From JABFXX01 sp036489755 (GTDB lineage Bacteria; Myxococcota_A; Polyangia; Haliangiales; Haliangiaceae), in NCBI GenBank assembly GCA_036489755.1, contig DASXFD010000019.1:113821-177820 (forward strand): DNA of 64,000 nt, given 5' to 3'. Below are positions 36,486-43,571 of the stretch, piece by piece. The position numbers and the translations under genes are program-made. Position 1 is the first letter of the stretch. The number at the start of each line of letters is the position of its first letter. The notes below the pieces were generated by a model. That model made no database searches and had not been told where the DNA came from. It saw only the letters and a program-made list of their open reading frames with translations.

Positions 36486-37122
36486 TCCCTGGACCGATGA
36501 CCTCGCCGCGCTCGGCGAGAAGACTCGCAGCCAGCTGCGCCCGATCGCAGCCACGCGCACGAGCCTCCGCATGGAGCCGAAGATGAGCTTTTTCAAACGC
36601 CGCCCGATTCTCGCAACTGCCCTCGCCGCGCTCGCGCTCGCGATCGCCGCCCCCGTCGCCTACGCGATCGGCACGAAGATCTTCATTTCCGTCGATGCCG
36701 ACAAGCCCGCCTCCGAGATCGAACAAGACATCCAGAGTCAGCTGCAGGCCGCCGGCATGACAGCCGACGTGCACGCCGACAAGTCCGACGGACACCTCAA
36801 GGTGATGATCAAGTCGCTTCCGTGGATGGGCTCGAACGTCCAGATCAACGTGAAGGGCGCGCAAGGCAGCGACGTGGTCCAGCGCCAGCTCCAGGTCCAC
36901 ATCGAAACGCCGCAAAAGATGGACGATGCCGCGCTCGCCCGCTTGCAGGCGGTGCTCGATGGCAAAGACGTCAAAGCCGTGGTCGAAGCGCCCGACCTCG
37001 ACGCCGACAAGGTCGAGGAGATCGTCACCGACGCGCTCGTCAATGCTGGATTCCGTTCGGTGCAGGTCGACGTCGACGGCGACTCGATCACCGTTCACGT
37101 CACGGCGCCTCCGACGCCCTGA
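36478..37122 (+). CDS. single-pass membrane protein, possible anti-sigma partner
   Basis: 214 aa. A cytoplasmic N-terminus of about 43 residues, a transmembrane helix (RPILATALAALALAIAAPVAYAIG) and a periplasmic domain with an acidic, beta-alternating sequence (IFISVDADKPASEIEQDIQSQL, VQVDVDGDSITVHVTAPP). No zinc-binding HxxxCxxC motif of ZAS-type anti-sigma factors is present, so the assignment rests on its translational coupling to the sigma gene and its topology. GTG start within the sigma coding sequence. Confidence 0.72.
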   Translation: MADPWTDDLAALGEKTRSQLRPIAATRTSLRMEPKMSFFKRRPILATALAALALAIAAPVAYAIGTKIFISVDADKPASEIEQDIQSQLQAAGMTADVHADKSDGHLKVMIKSLPWMGSNVQINVKGAQGSDVVQRQLQVHIETPQKMDDAALARLQAVLDGKDVKAVVEAPDLDADKVEEIVTDALVNAGFRSVQVDVDGDSITVHVTAPPTP

Positions 37123-37252
37123 GTCATCGGGGCCGCGAACCGCGAGCGTTAACGCTCGCCGTGCGCCCGCGCTCGTTCGAAGCGCAGCAAGTAATTGGCG
37201 CGTGAGACTTGCGCGAGATGCACGGAACCTGCATTCGCCGTCACCGTTCCAA

Positions 37253-38575
37253 ATGCCGGCGCAAGACCACGTCGTGCAGTTCTACGACACCGATGACCAA
37301 CTCGTCGGGATCGTCGGTGCGTATCTCGCCGCGGGTGTCGCACACGGCGAGCACGCGGTCGTGATCGCGACGCCGCCTCATCGCGCCGCGCTACTTCAAC
37401 AGCTGCCCGAGCCCGAAGCGGCACGCGCGACGTTCCTCGACGCACGCGCGACGCTCGACGAGCTGATGGTCGGCGATTCTCCGGACTGGTCGCGATTCGA
37501 ACGGATCGTCGGCGCCGCGCTCGGATCATCCGATCGATCGCCGGTGCGCGCGTACGGCGAGATGGTCGATCTGTTGTGGCGTGACGACAAGCGCGCGGCG
37601 GCGCTGCAGCTCGAAGGTTATTGGAACCGACTGCGCGACGCGCGCGCGTTCTCGCTGCTGTGCACGTACCGGGCGACCGGCTTCGCGCGCGACGAATTTC
37701 GCGAGGTCTGCGCGGCCCACGGCAACGAGCACGATCTCGAGTTGGTCCACGAGCTCGCGGCGAAGCGGCAGCTCGAGTCCGCGCTGCGCGATGCCCTGTC
37801 GCGCGAGCAAGCGCTGCGGATCGACGCCGAACGTCACGTCGAGTTTGTCGAGGCGTTCTGCGGTGCGCTCGCTCACACGTTGCGCAACCCGCTCGGCGCG
37901 ATCTTGATGGGCTCGAAGCACCTCGCGCGGCAAGGGCTCGGCGAGCGCGCGACGACGCTCGCGACGCGGATCGCGACGAGCGCCGAGCACATGTCGCGCA
38001 TGATCGACGAGCTCGTCGATCTCGCTACGGTCCGCACGACCGGCACGCTGCCACTCGATCGCACGCACCTCGATCTCGCCGACATCTGCGAGCGCGTCGC
38101 GACCGAGCACGAAGCGAGCGCGCCGCGCTGCCGGCTCGCGCTCGAGTCGTCGGGCAACACGGTCGGCCTGTGGGATCGCGATCGGCTGATGCAGTGCTTC
38201 GGCAGCGTCGTCGGCAACGCGATCGCGCACGGCGCGACCACGTGTACGCTGCAGGTGACCGCCGATCGTCACGATCCGGCATGGGTAGTCGCCGAGATCT
38301 GGAGCAGCGCCGCGATCCCGGCGGAGCTCCTCGCGTCCGTGTTCGAGCCGTTCGGCGCGCTGCAAGGCCCCGGCCTCGGGCTCACGATGTTCATCTCTCG
38401 GCAGATCGCGCTCGCGCACGGCGGCACGCTCGAGCTGACCTCGACCAGCGCCGACGGCACGCGCGCGATCGTGCGGCTGCCGCGGTTCCCGAGCACGTCT
38501 CAGGCCGCGAGCGAGGTGTGCGCGAGCGGCAAGCCCGCCGCGGCCCAGCCCTTGGTCCCGCCGTCGAGATTGTAG
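37253..38575 (+). CDS. MEDS-domain histidine kinase
   Basis: 440 aa soluble sensor kinase. The N-terminal MEDS (DcmR-like) sensory domain runs to about residue 165: HVVQFYDTDDQLVGIVGAYLAAGVAHGEHAVVIATP is diagnostic, and GYWNRLRDARAFSLLCTYRA ends it. The HisKA box is ALAHTLRNPLGAIL (His about residue 211; Thr replaces the usual Glu). The HATPase has VVGNAIAHG (N-box) and GPGLGLTMFISRQIALAHGG (G2), but the G1 box is degenerate (EIWSSAAIPAE). ATG 37253 chosen for the MEDS start. No receiver partner is adjacent. The 3' end overlaps the convergent rhodanese by 76 bp. Confidence 0.92.
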   Translation: MPAQDHVVQFYDTDDQLVGIVGAYLAAGVAHGEHAVVIATPPHRAALLQQLPEPEAARATFLDARATLDELMVGDSPDWSRFERIVGAALGSSDRSPVRAYGEMVDLLWRDDKRAAALQLEGYWNRLRDARAFSLLCTYRATGFARDEFREVCAAHGNEHDLELVHELAAKRQLESALRDALSREQALRIDAERHVEFVEAFCGALAHTLRNPLGAILMGSKHLARQGLGERATTLATRIATSAEHMSRMIDELVDLATVRTTGTLPLDRTHLDLADICERVATEHEASAPRCRLALESSGNTVGLWDRDRLMQCFGSVVGNAIAHGATTCTLQVTADRHDPAWVVAEIWSSAAIPAELLASVFEPFGALQGPGLGLTMFISRQIALAHGGTLELTSTSADGTRAIVRLPRFPSTSQAASEVCASGKPAAAQPLVPPSRL

Positions 38576-38832
38576 ATCGGCTCGTAGCCGAATCGGTCGG
38601 CGAGCTTGGCCGCTTGCAGGCTGCGCACGCCCTTCGAGCATACGAACGCAACCGGCCGGCCGCGCACGAGATACGTCTCCGGATCGGCACGCAGCGCGGC
38701 GAGCGGGATCAAGCGCGCCTGCGGCACGTGACCGGTGATCCACTCCTCCGGATCGCGCACGTCGATCAGATCGAGATCGGGCGTCGACTTGACCAGCTCG
38801 GCCAGCTCCGCCGGCGTGACCGTCTGGATCAT
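38500..38832 (-). CDS. single-domain rhodanese (sulfurtransferase)
   Basis: 110 aa. Rhodanese fold with LDLIDVRDPEEWITGHVPQARLIPL and the active-site loop VCSKGVRS (catalytic Cys about residue 65, CxxGxRS), then YNLDGGTKGWAAAGLPL. It would carry persulfide sulfur. It is third in the encapsulin - cysteine desulfurase - rhodanese strand, 37 bp after the desulfurase, and rhodaneses are known companions of family 2A encapsulin loci. No long extension is seen, so it may act outside the shell. The C-terminal end overlaps the histidine kinase gene. Confidence 0.93.
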   Translation of the reverse strand: MIQTVTPAELAELVKSTPDLDLIDVRDPEEWITGHVPQARLIPLAALRADPETYLVRGRPVAFVCSKGVRSLQAAKLADRFGYEPIYNLDGGTKGWAAAGLPLAHTSLAA

Positions 38833-38869
38833 GCATCCGTTATAACGGCGGGCGCACGGAGCCGCAAGC

Positions 38870-40480
38870 CTAGAGCGAGGCCTGGAGCCTGCGGAGTGCG
38901 GCCGTCAGCGCGTCGATGTCCTCGCGCGTGTTGTACAGGGCGAGCGACGCACGCACGCTGCTCTCGAGCCCGAACCGCCGCAGGATCGGCTGCGCACAGT
39001 GATGGCCGGAGCGCACCGCGATGCCTTCTTGATCGAGCGCGGCGCCGACGTCCTCGGTGCGATGACCGTCGAGCACGAACGACAGCACGCCGGCCTTGTC
39101 GCGCGGATTGCCCACGCAGCGCAGGCCGCGCACCGTCTGCAGCTGCGCGTGCGCGTACGTCATGAGCTCGTGCTCGTAGCGATCGATCGCGGGCATGCCG
39201 ATCCGCATCACGTAATCGAGCGCGGCGGCCATGCCGGCGGCGTCGGCGATGTTGCCGGTGCCGGCCTCGAAGCGCCACGGCGGATCTTGATAGAGCGTGC
39301 GCTCGAACGTGACGTCGCGGATCATGTTGCCGCCGCCCTGCCACGGCGGCGTGGCGTCGAGCAGCGGCCGCTTGCCGAACACGGCACCGATGCCGGTCGG
39401 CGCGAAGACCTTGTGGCCGGAGAACACGTAGAAGTCGCAGTCGAGCGCCTGCACGTCGACCGGCATGTGCGAGACCGCCTGTGCGCCGTCGAGCAGGACG
39501 GTCGCTCCCCAGCGGTGCGCGATCTCGATCATCGCGCGCGCAGGCGTGACCGTGCCGAGCGCGTTCGACACCTGCGTGAACGCGACGAGCTTGGTGCGCG
39601 AGCACATCAGCTTCTCGTACTCGTCGAGGATCACGTCGCCGCGATCGTCGACGGGCGCGACGCGCAGCCGCGCGCCGACCTCCTGGCACAGCTGCTGCCA
39701 CGGCACGATGTTCGCGTGATGCTCGAGATGCGTGACGACGATCTCGTCGCCGCGCTCGATGTAGCGCTTGCCCCACGCCTTCGCGATGAGGTTGATGCCT
39801 TCGGTCGCGCCGCGCACGAAGACGATCTCGCTCGGCGAGCTCGCATTGAGGAACTTGCGCGTGGTCTCGCGCGCACCTTCGTAGGCGTCGGTCGCACGCG
39901 CGGCGAGCGCGTGTGCCGCGCGGTGCACGTTGGAGTTCTCGTGCTCGTAGTAATGCACGAGCCGATCGATCACGCTGCGCGGCTTCTGGGTGGTCGCGGC
40001 GTTGTCGAGCCAGACGAGGCGCTTGCCGCCGTGCACGCGCTCCTCGAGGATCGGAAAGTCGCGGCGCACGACGTGCGGATCGAACTGCGACTTCGAATCG
40101 AGCTTCGCCGGCGGCTGTTCGATCCCATGCTCGATCAGCGGCACGTGCTCGACCTGGAACAGCGACGCATCGAACGTCGGCGGACCATCGATCGCGTGCG
40201 GCGCGCTCGGCTCGCTCGGCTCGCTCGCCAGCGGCAGATATGCGACGCCGCCGGGCATCGCGAGCGCCGCGAACGGATCGCCGGCGGTCGGCGTCATCGG
40301 CGCGACCGGGACGCCGTCGAGCACGGTCGCGAACCCGTATGGATCGGTCGGACCCGTCACCGGCAACGGCGGCGTCGCGCCGACCGGCGAGATGCCCGGC
40401 GTCGGCACGCTCTGGCTCGGCACCGCGCCGACGCTCGCGAGGAACGCGCGCAGCTCGTGTGGCGGCAGCGGCTCGTCCAT
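38870..40480 (-). CDS. SufS-type cysteine desulfurase with long N-terminal cargo domain
   Basis: 536 aa, about 130 longer than SufS/CsdA. Residues 1-135 are Pro/Gly/Ala/Ser-rich and disordered in composition (PTPGISPVGATPPLPVTGP, DPYGFATVLDGVPVAPM). The enzyme domain starts near FDPHVVRRDFPILEE. Catalytic residues are in place: SGHKVFAP (PLP Lys357) and VRSGHHCAQP (persulfide Cys495), plus the type II segment SNVHRAAHALAARATDAYEGAR. It removes sulfur from cysteine, yielding alanine and an enzyme persulfide. It lies 9 bp after the encapsulin gene; the extension matches the expected loading domain of family 2A cargo. Confidence 0.95.
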   Translation of the reverse strand: MDEPLPPHELRAFLASVGAVPSQSVPTPGISPVGATPPLPVTGPTDPYGFATVLDGVPVAPMTPTAGDPFAALAMPGGVAYLPLASEPSEPSAPHAIDGPPTFDASLFQVEHVPLIEHGIEQPPAKLDSKSQFDPHVVRRDFPILEERVHGGKRLVWLDNAATTQKPRSVIDRLVHYYEHENSNVHRAAHALAARATDAYEGARETTRKFLNASSPSEIVFVRGATEGINLIAKAWGKRYIERGDEIVVTHLEHHANIVPWQQLCQEVGARLRVAPVDDRGDVILDEYEKLMCSRTKLVAFTQVSNALGTVTPARAMIEIAHRWGATVLLDGAQAVSHMPVDVQALDCDFYVFSGHKVFAPTGIGAVFGKRPLLDATPPWQGGGNMIRDVTFERTLYQDPPWRFEAGTGNIADAAGMAAALDYVMRIGMPAIDRYEHELMTYAHAQLQTVRGLRCVGNPRDKAGVLSFVLDGHRTEDVGAALDQEGIAVRSGHHCAQPILRRFGLESSVRASLALYNTREDIDALTAALRRLQASL

Positions 40481-40489
40481 CGTCGTCTC

Positions 40490-41404
40490 TTAGGGCCCGT
40501 AGTCGTGGTAGCGGTCGACCTCGACGCCTTCGAGCACGCCGAGCGCGTCTTCGGTCATCACCGCCGCCGAGCAGTACAGCGACATCAAGTAGCCCGCGGC
40601 GCCTTGCTGGTTGATACCCATGAAGCGGATCGACAAGCTCGGGCTGACCTCGCCGGGCAAGCCGGGCTGGAACAGACCGGTCACGCCGCGCTTCTTCTCG
40701 CCGGTGCGCATCAGCAAGATGTCGGTCTTCTTGCCGCTGACGTGCAGCTTGTCACACGGCACGATCGGCAGGCCGCGCCACGTCAGCATCGGCGAGCCGA
40801 ACAGCGTCGTCGTCGGAGGCGGCACGCCGCGCCGCGTGCACTCGCGGCCGAATGCGGCGATCGCGCGCGGATGCGCGAGAAAGAACGACGGCTCCTTCCA
40901 CACGCGCGCGATCAGCTCGTCGAGATCGTCGGGCGTCGGCGCGCCGGCGCGCGGCTTGACGCGCATCGAATCGTGCGCGCTGTTGAGCAGGCCGTACGCG
41001 CCGTTGTTGACGAGCTCGTCTTCCTGGCGCTCTTTGAGCTTCTCGACGGCGACGGTCAGCTGCTCCTTCGTCTGCTCCATCGGGCTGCGGAACAGATCCG
41101 AGATCCGCGTGTGGACCTCGATCGTCTTCGTGCAGACCGAGAGCACGTACTCGCGCGGCTGCTCTTCGTAGCGAACGCGATCGAGCGTGCGCGGTTCGTC
41201 GTCATCGGGATTGCAGCGCTGGTTGATCGGGTCGTCGATGACGCGATTGAGCCGGTACACGCCCGCCTCGACCGGCGTCCACGGCAACATCTGGACGAGC
41301 CAGCGCGGCGTGACGCCGACCCACTGCGGCGGCGTCTTCGTGGTGTTGGACAGCTGCCTGGCGGCGCGTTCGCCGAGGGTGTGCGGCAGTTCGGTGTCGG
41401 CCAT
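40490..41404 (-). CDS. family 2A encapsulin shell protein
   Basis: 304 aa, the usual length of family 2A (SrpI-like) encapsulins. HK97-fold family blocks are visible: the N-terminal arm QWVGVTPRWLVQMLPWTPVEAGVYRLNRV, the E-loop region around REYVLSVCTKTIEVHTRISDL, the P-domain helix EDELVNNGAYGLLNSAHDSMRV, and the A-domain end GVTGLFQPGLPGEVSPSLSIRFMGINQQGAAGYLMSLYCSAAVMTEDALGVLEGVEV. It should self-assemble into an icosahedral compartment loaded with the adjacent cysteine desulfurase. First gene of a three-gene operon; a 16-bp near-palindrome lies 23 bp upstream of its start. No cyclic-nucleotide-binding insertion (family 2B) is seen. Confidence 0.93.
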   Translation of the reverse strand: MADTELPHTLGERAARQLSNTTKTPPQWVGVTPRWLVQMLPWTPVEAGVYRLNRVIDDPINQRCNPDDDEPRTLDRVRYEEQPREYVLSVCTKTIEVHTRISDLFRSPMEQTKEQLTVAVEKLKERQEDELVNNGAYGLLNSAHDSMRVKPRAGAPTPDDLDELIARVWKEPSFFLAHPRAIAAFGRECTRRGVPPPTTTLFGSPMLTWRGLPIVPCDKLHVSGKKTDILLMRTGEKKRGVTGLFQPGLPGEVSPSLSIRFMGINQQGAAGYLMSLYCSAAVMTEDALGVLEGVEVDRYHDYGP

Positions 41405-41426
41405 CGCGAGCGTCTTATCACGCAGT

Positions 41427-41442
41427 GCGCACGGCCGTGTGC
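41427..41442. promoter_or_regulatory. palindrome upstream of the encapsulin operon
   Basis: GCGCACGGCCGTGTGC forms a near-perfect 16-bp dyad (10-bp perfect core CACGGCCGTG). It lies in the 123-bp divergent region between the encapsulin start (41404) and the lipoprotein start (41528), positioned to control either gene. Candidate operator; the regulator is unknown. Confidence 0.4.
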
Positions 41443-41509
41443 GGTCGGCGACCCCAACTCGGAACGGTGATCTCCACGAAAATCACGGGAGTAGACGCGG
41501 CGCGGCCGT

Positions 41510-41524
41510 TGCACTTGAGGTGCA
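41510..41524 (+). promoter_or_regulatory. hairpin over the Shine-Dalgarno of the lipoprotein gene
   Basis: TGCAC (41510-41514) pairs with GTGCA (41520-41524) around a TTGAG loop. The only SD-like sequence, GAGG (41517-41520), lies in the loop, 7 bp before ATG 41528. A short stem that could modulate initiation; weak evidence. Confidence 0.35.
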
Positions 41525-41527
41525 GCC

Positions 41528-43159
41528 ATGAAGCGCTTGTGGCTCGTTGCTGTGGTCGCCGCGTGCGGCACGTCGTCCTCGAAATCGACCGAGCCGGAGG
41601 CCGCAACCACGCTCGTGATCACCGCGCCGGCCCGCGGCACGACGGTCGACGGCAGCAACGTGATGGTCACCGGCACGACGAACGCGCCGACCGTCACGAT
41701 CAACAGCGCCGGCGTGACGGTCGGCTCCGACGGCTCGTTCTCCGCGCTCGTCCCGGTCACGCCCGGCGTGTCGTTCATCGAGACGCTCGCGATCGACGAG
41801 ACCGGCAGCGACGTCCGCGACGTGCGCGCCGTGCTCGCCGGAGACCTCGCGACCTCCGACGGCTCGCAAGACGCGACGATCGCCGCCGAAGCGACGCCCG
41901 CCGCACTCACCACGATCGGCGCGGCGATCGCGGACGATGCGAAGACGGTCGATTACACCACCGCCGCGCAGGCGCTCAACCCGGTCTACGACAACGGCGG
42001 CTGTCTCGGCGCCGTGCTCGACATCACGAGCATCTCGCTCTCGAACGTCACCGTCGCGCTCGCCCCGAAAGCGAACGCGCTGGCGACCGATGTGAACATC
42101 GATAACATCGTGGTCAAGCTGCACGCCGACTACAAGGTCGCCTGCATCGGCGGCTCGGCGACGATCACCGTGAGCGCATCGGCGGCGCACATCTCGGGCA
42201 ACCTCGGCGCGTCGATCTCGAACGGCAAGATCGCGACCACGCTGCCGTCGGCGACCGTCACGCTCGACGGGTTCTCGCTCGATCTCGGCGGCATCCCGAG
42301 CGAGCTCACGAACCTGTTCGACAGCGTCGTGCAGCCCGCAGTGCAAAACGCGCTCGCCAGCATGATCGAGAGCAAGGTCCCGCCGATCGCGAACGACAAG
42401 CTCGCCGGGCTCGTCGCGAAGAGCTTCACCGCGAGCCTGCTCGACAAGTCGACGACGTTCACGGTGACGCCGGCGAAGACCGCGATCTCGGCGAGCGGGC
42501 TCTACGTCGAGCTCGGCGCGACGTCGCTGGTGACCGGCGGCGCGGGCGGCATGTACTTCACCGCGCCGGAGCCGGCGTCGCCGTCGCTGATGAGCCAGAC
42601 GACCGGTTTGGGCATCGCGGTCGAGTGCGATCTGGTGAACGGGCTGCTCGCCGGTCTGTGGGCCGCCGGTGCGTTCGATACGACCGTTCCCGTCTCGGAT
42701 CTATCGATCGCGTCCGCGCTGCTCGATCCGAACGCCACGCAGCTCGCGCTCTCGATCTCGTTGCCGCCGACCGTGACGTCGGATGGCACCGGCAACCTCC
42801 AGCTCGCGATCGGCGATGCGATGATCTCGATCGAGGACGGCACGGGCGCCGAGCTCCAGCAGCTCGCGCTGTCCCTGCAGACCGCGGTGTCGGCGGCGTC
42901 GCAACAGGGCGCGCTCGCGCTCACGCTCGGCCAGCCGACGCTCTACGCGACCGTGCTCGAGCAGGCTACCGACGGCGCGCGGCCGCTCACCGACGACGAG
43001 GTCGAGACGCTCGTCGGCGGCGTGTGGAGCATCGTCGGGACGCAGGCGAGCTCGGCGCTGTCGAAGCTGCCGCTGCCGGCGATCGCGGGCGTACAGCTCG
43101 GCGCCCCGACCGTGACCGGCGCGCCCGGCTATCTCGTCGCAGACGTTCCGCTGAACTGA
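41528..43159 (+). CDS. large lipoprotein, Ig-like N-domain and TULIP-like repeats (tentative)
   Basis: 543 aa. The lipobox VVAACGTS is followed by an Ig-like domain (LVITAPARGTTVDGSNVMVTGTTNAPTVTINSAG). The rest is a long alternation of amphipathic strands with helices: KLHADYKVACIGGSATITVSASAAHISGNLG, LFDSVVQPAVQNALASMIESKVPPIANDKLAGL, SSALSKLPLPAIAGVQLGAPTV. The last block resembles the PLP-rich hydrophobic patch of BPI/TULIP lipid-binding proteins. This fold suggestion is inference only. It is divergent from the encapsulin operon. Confidence 0.75.
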   Translation: MKRLWLVAVVAACGTSSSKSTEPEAATTLVITAPARGTTVDGSNVMVTGTTNAPTVTINSAGVTVGSDGSFSALVPVTPGVSFIETLAIDETGSDVRDVRAVLAGDLATSDGSQDATIAAEATPAALTTIGAAIADDAKTVDYTTAAQALNPVYDNGGCLGAVLDITSISLSNVTVALAPKANALATDVNIDNIVVKLHADYKVACIGGSATITVSASAAHISGNLGASISNGKIATTLPSATVTLDGFSLDLGGIPSELTNLFDSVVQPAVQNALASMIESKVPPIANDKLAGLVAKSFTASLLDKSTTFTVTPAKTAISASGLYVELGATSLVTGGAGGMYFTAPEPASPSLMSQTTGLGIAVECDLVNGLLAGLWAAGAFDTTVPVSDLSIASALLDPNATQLALSISLPPTVTSDGTGNLQLAIGDAMISIEDGTGAELQQLALSLQTAVSAASQQGALALTLGQPTLYATVLEQATDGARPLTDDEVETLVGGVWSIVGTQASSALSKLPLPAIAGVQLGAPTVTGAPGYLVADVPLN

Positions 43160-43196
43160 CCGGTCACACTTTGCGCGGCTCGATCGTCATCCTCGG

Positions 43197-43571
43197 ATGG
43201 CGACCAAATCGAAGACGATTGTTTATTGGCTGACCACGTCGATCGTGGCGCTCGTGCTGGTGTCGGGCGGCATCGCGAGCGTGCTCCGGCTCTCCGAAAA
43301 CGTCGCCGGAATGGCCAGCCTCGGCTACCCGGCGTACATGCTGTCGATCCTCGGCGTGTGGAAGTTGCTCGGCACCGCCGCGCTGCTCGCGCCGCGGCTG
43401 CCTCGGCTCAAGGAATGGGCGTACGCCGGCACGATCTTCGATCTCACCGGCGCGGCCGCGTCGTGGCTCGCGTGCGGCGGCCCGGTCGGCCACGTGCTGT
43501 CGCCGCTCGTGGTCGCGGTGATCGCGCTCGTGTCGTGGTCGATGCGTCCCGAGTCGCGCCGGCTCGGTTAG
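43197..43571 (+). CDS. DoxX-family membrane protein
   Basis: 124 aa, four membrane segments. VYWLTTSIVALVLVSGGIASVLRL, GYPAYMLSILGVWKLLGTAALLAP, AYAGTIFDLTGAAASWLACGG and LSPLVVAVIALVSWSMRP follow the DoxX-like pattern (PxYxxxxLGxWKLLG). Function of the family is poorly defined (redox or membrane stress). Its last 4 bp overlap the convergent phosphoesterase gene. Confidence 0.88.
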   Translation: MATKSKTIVYWLTTSIVALVLVSGGIASVLRLSENVAGMASLGYPAYMLSILGVWKLLGTAALLAPRLPRLKEWAYAGTIFDLTGAAASWLACGGPVGHVLSPLVVAVIALVSWSMRPESRRLG

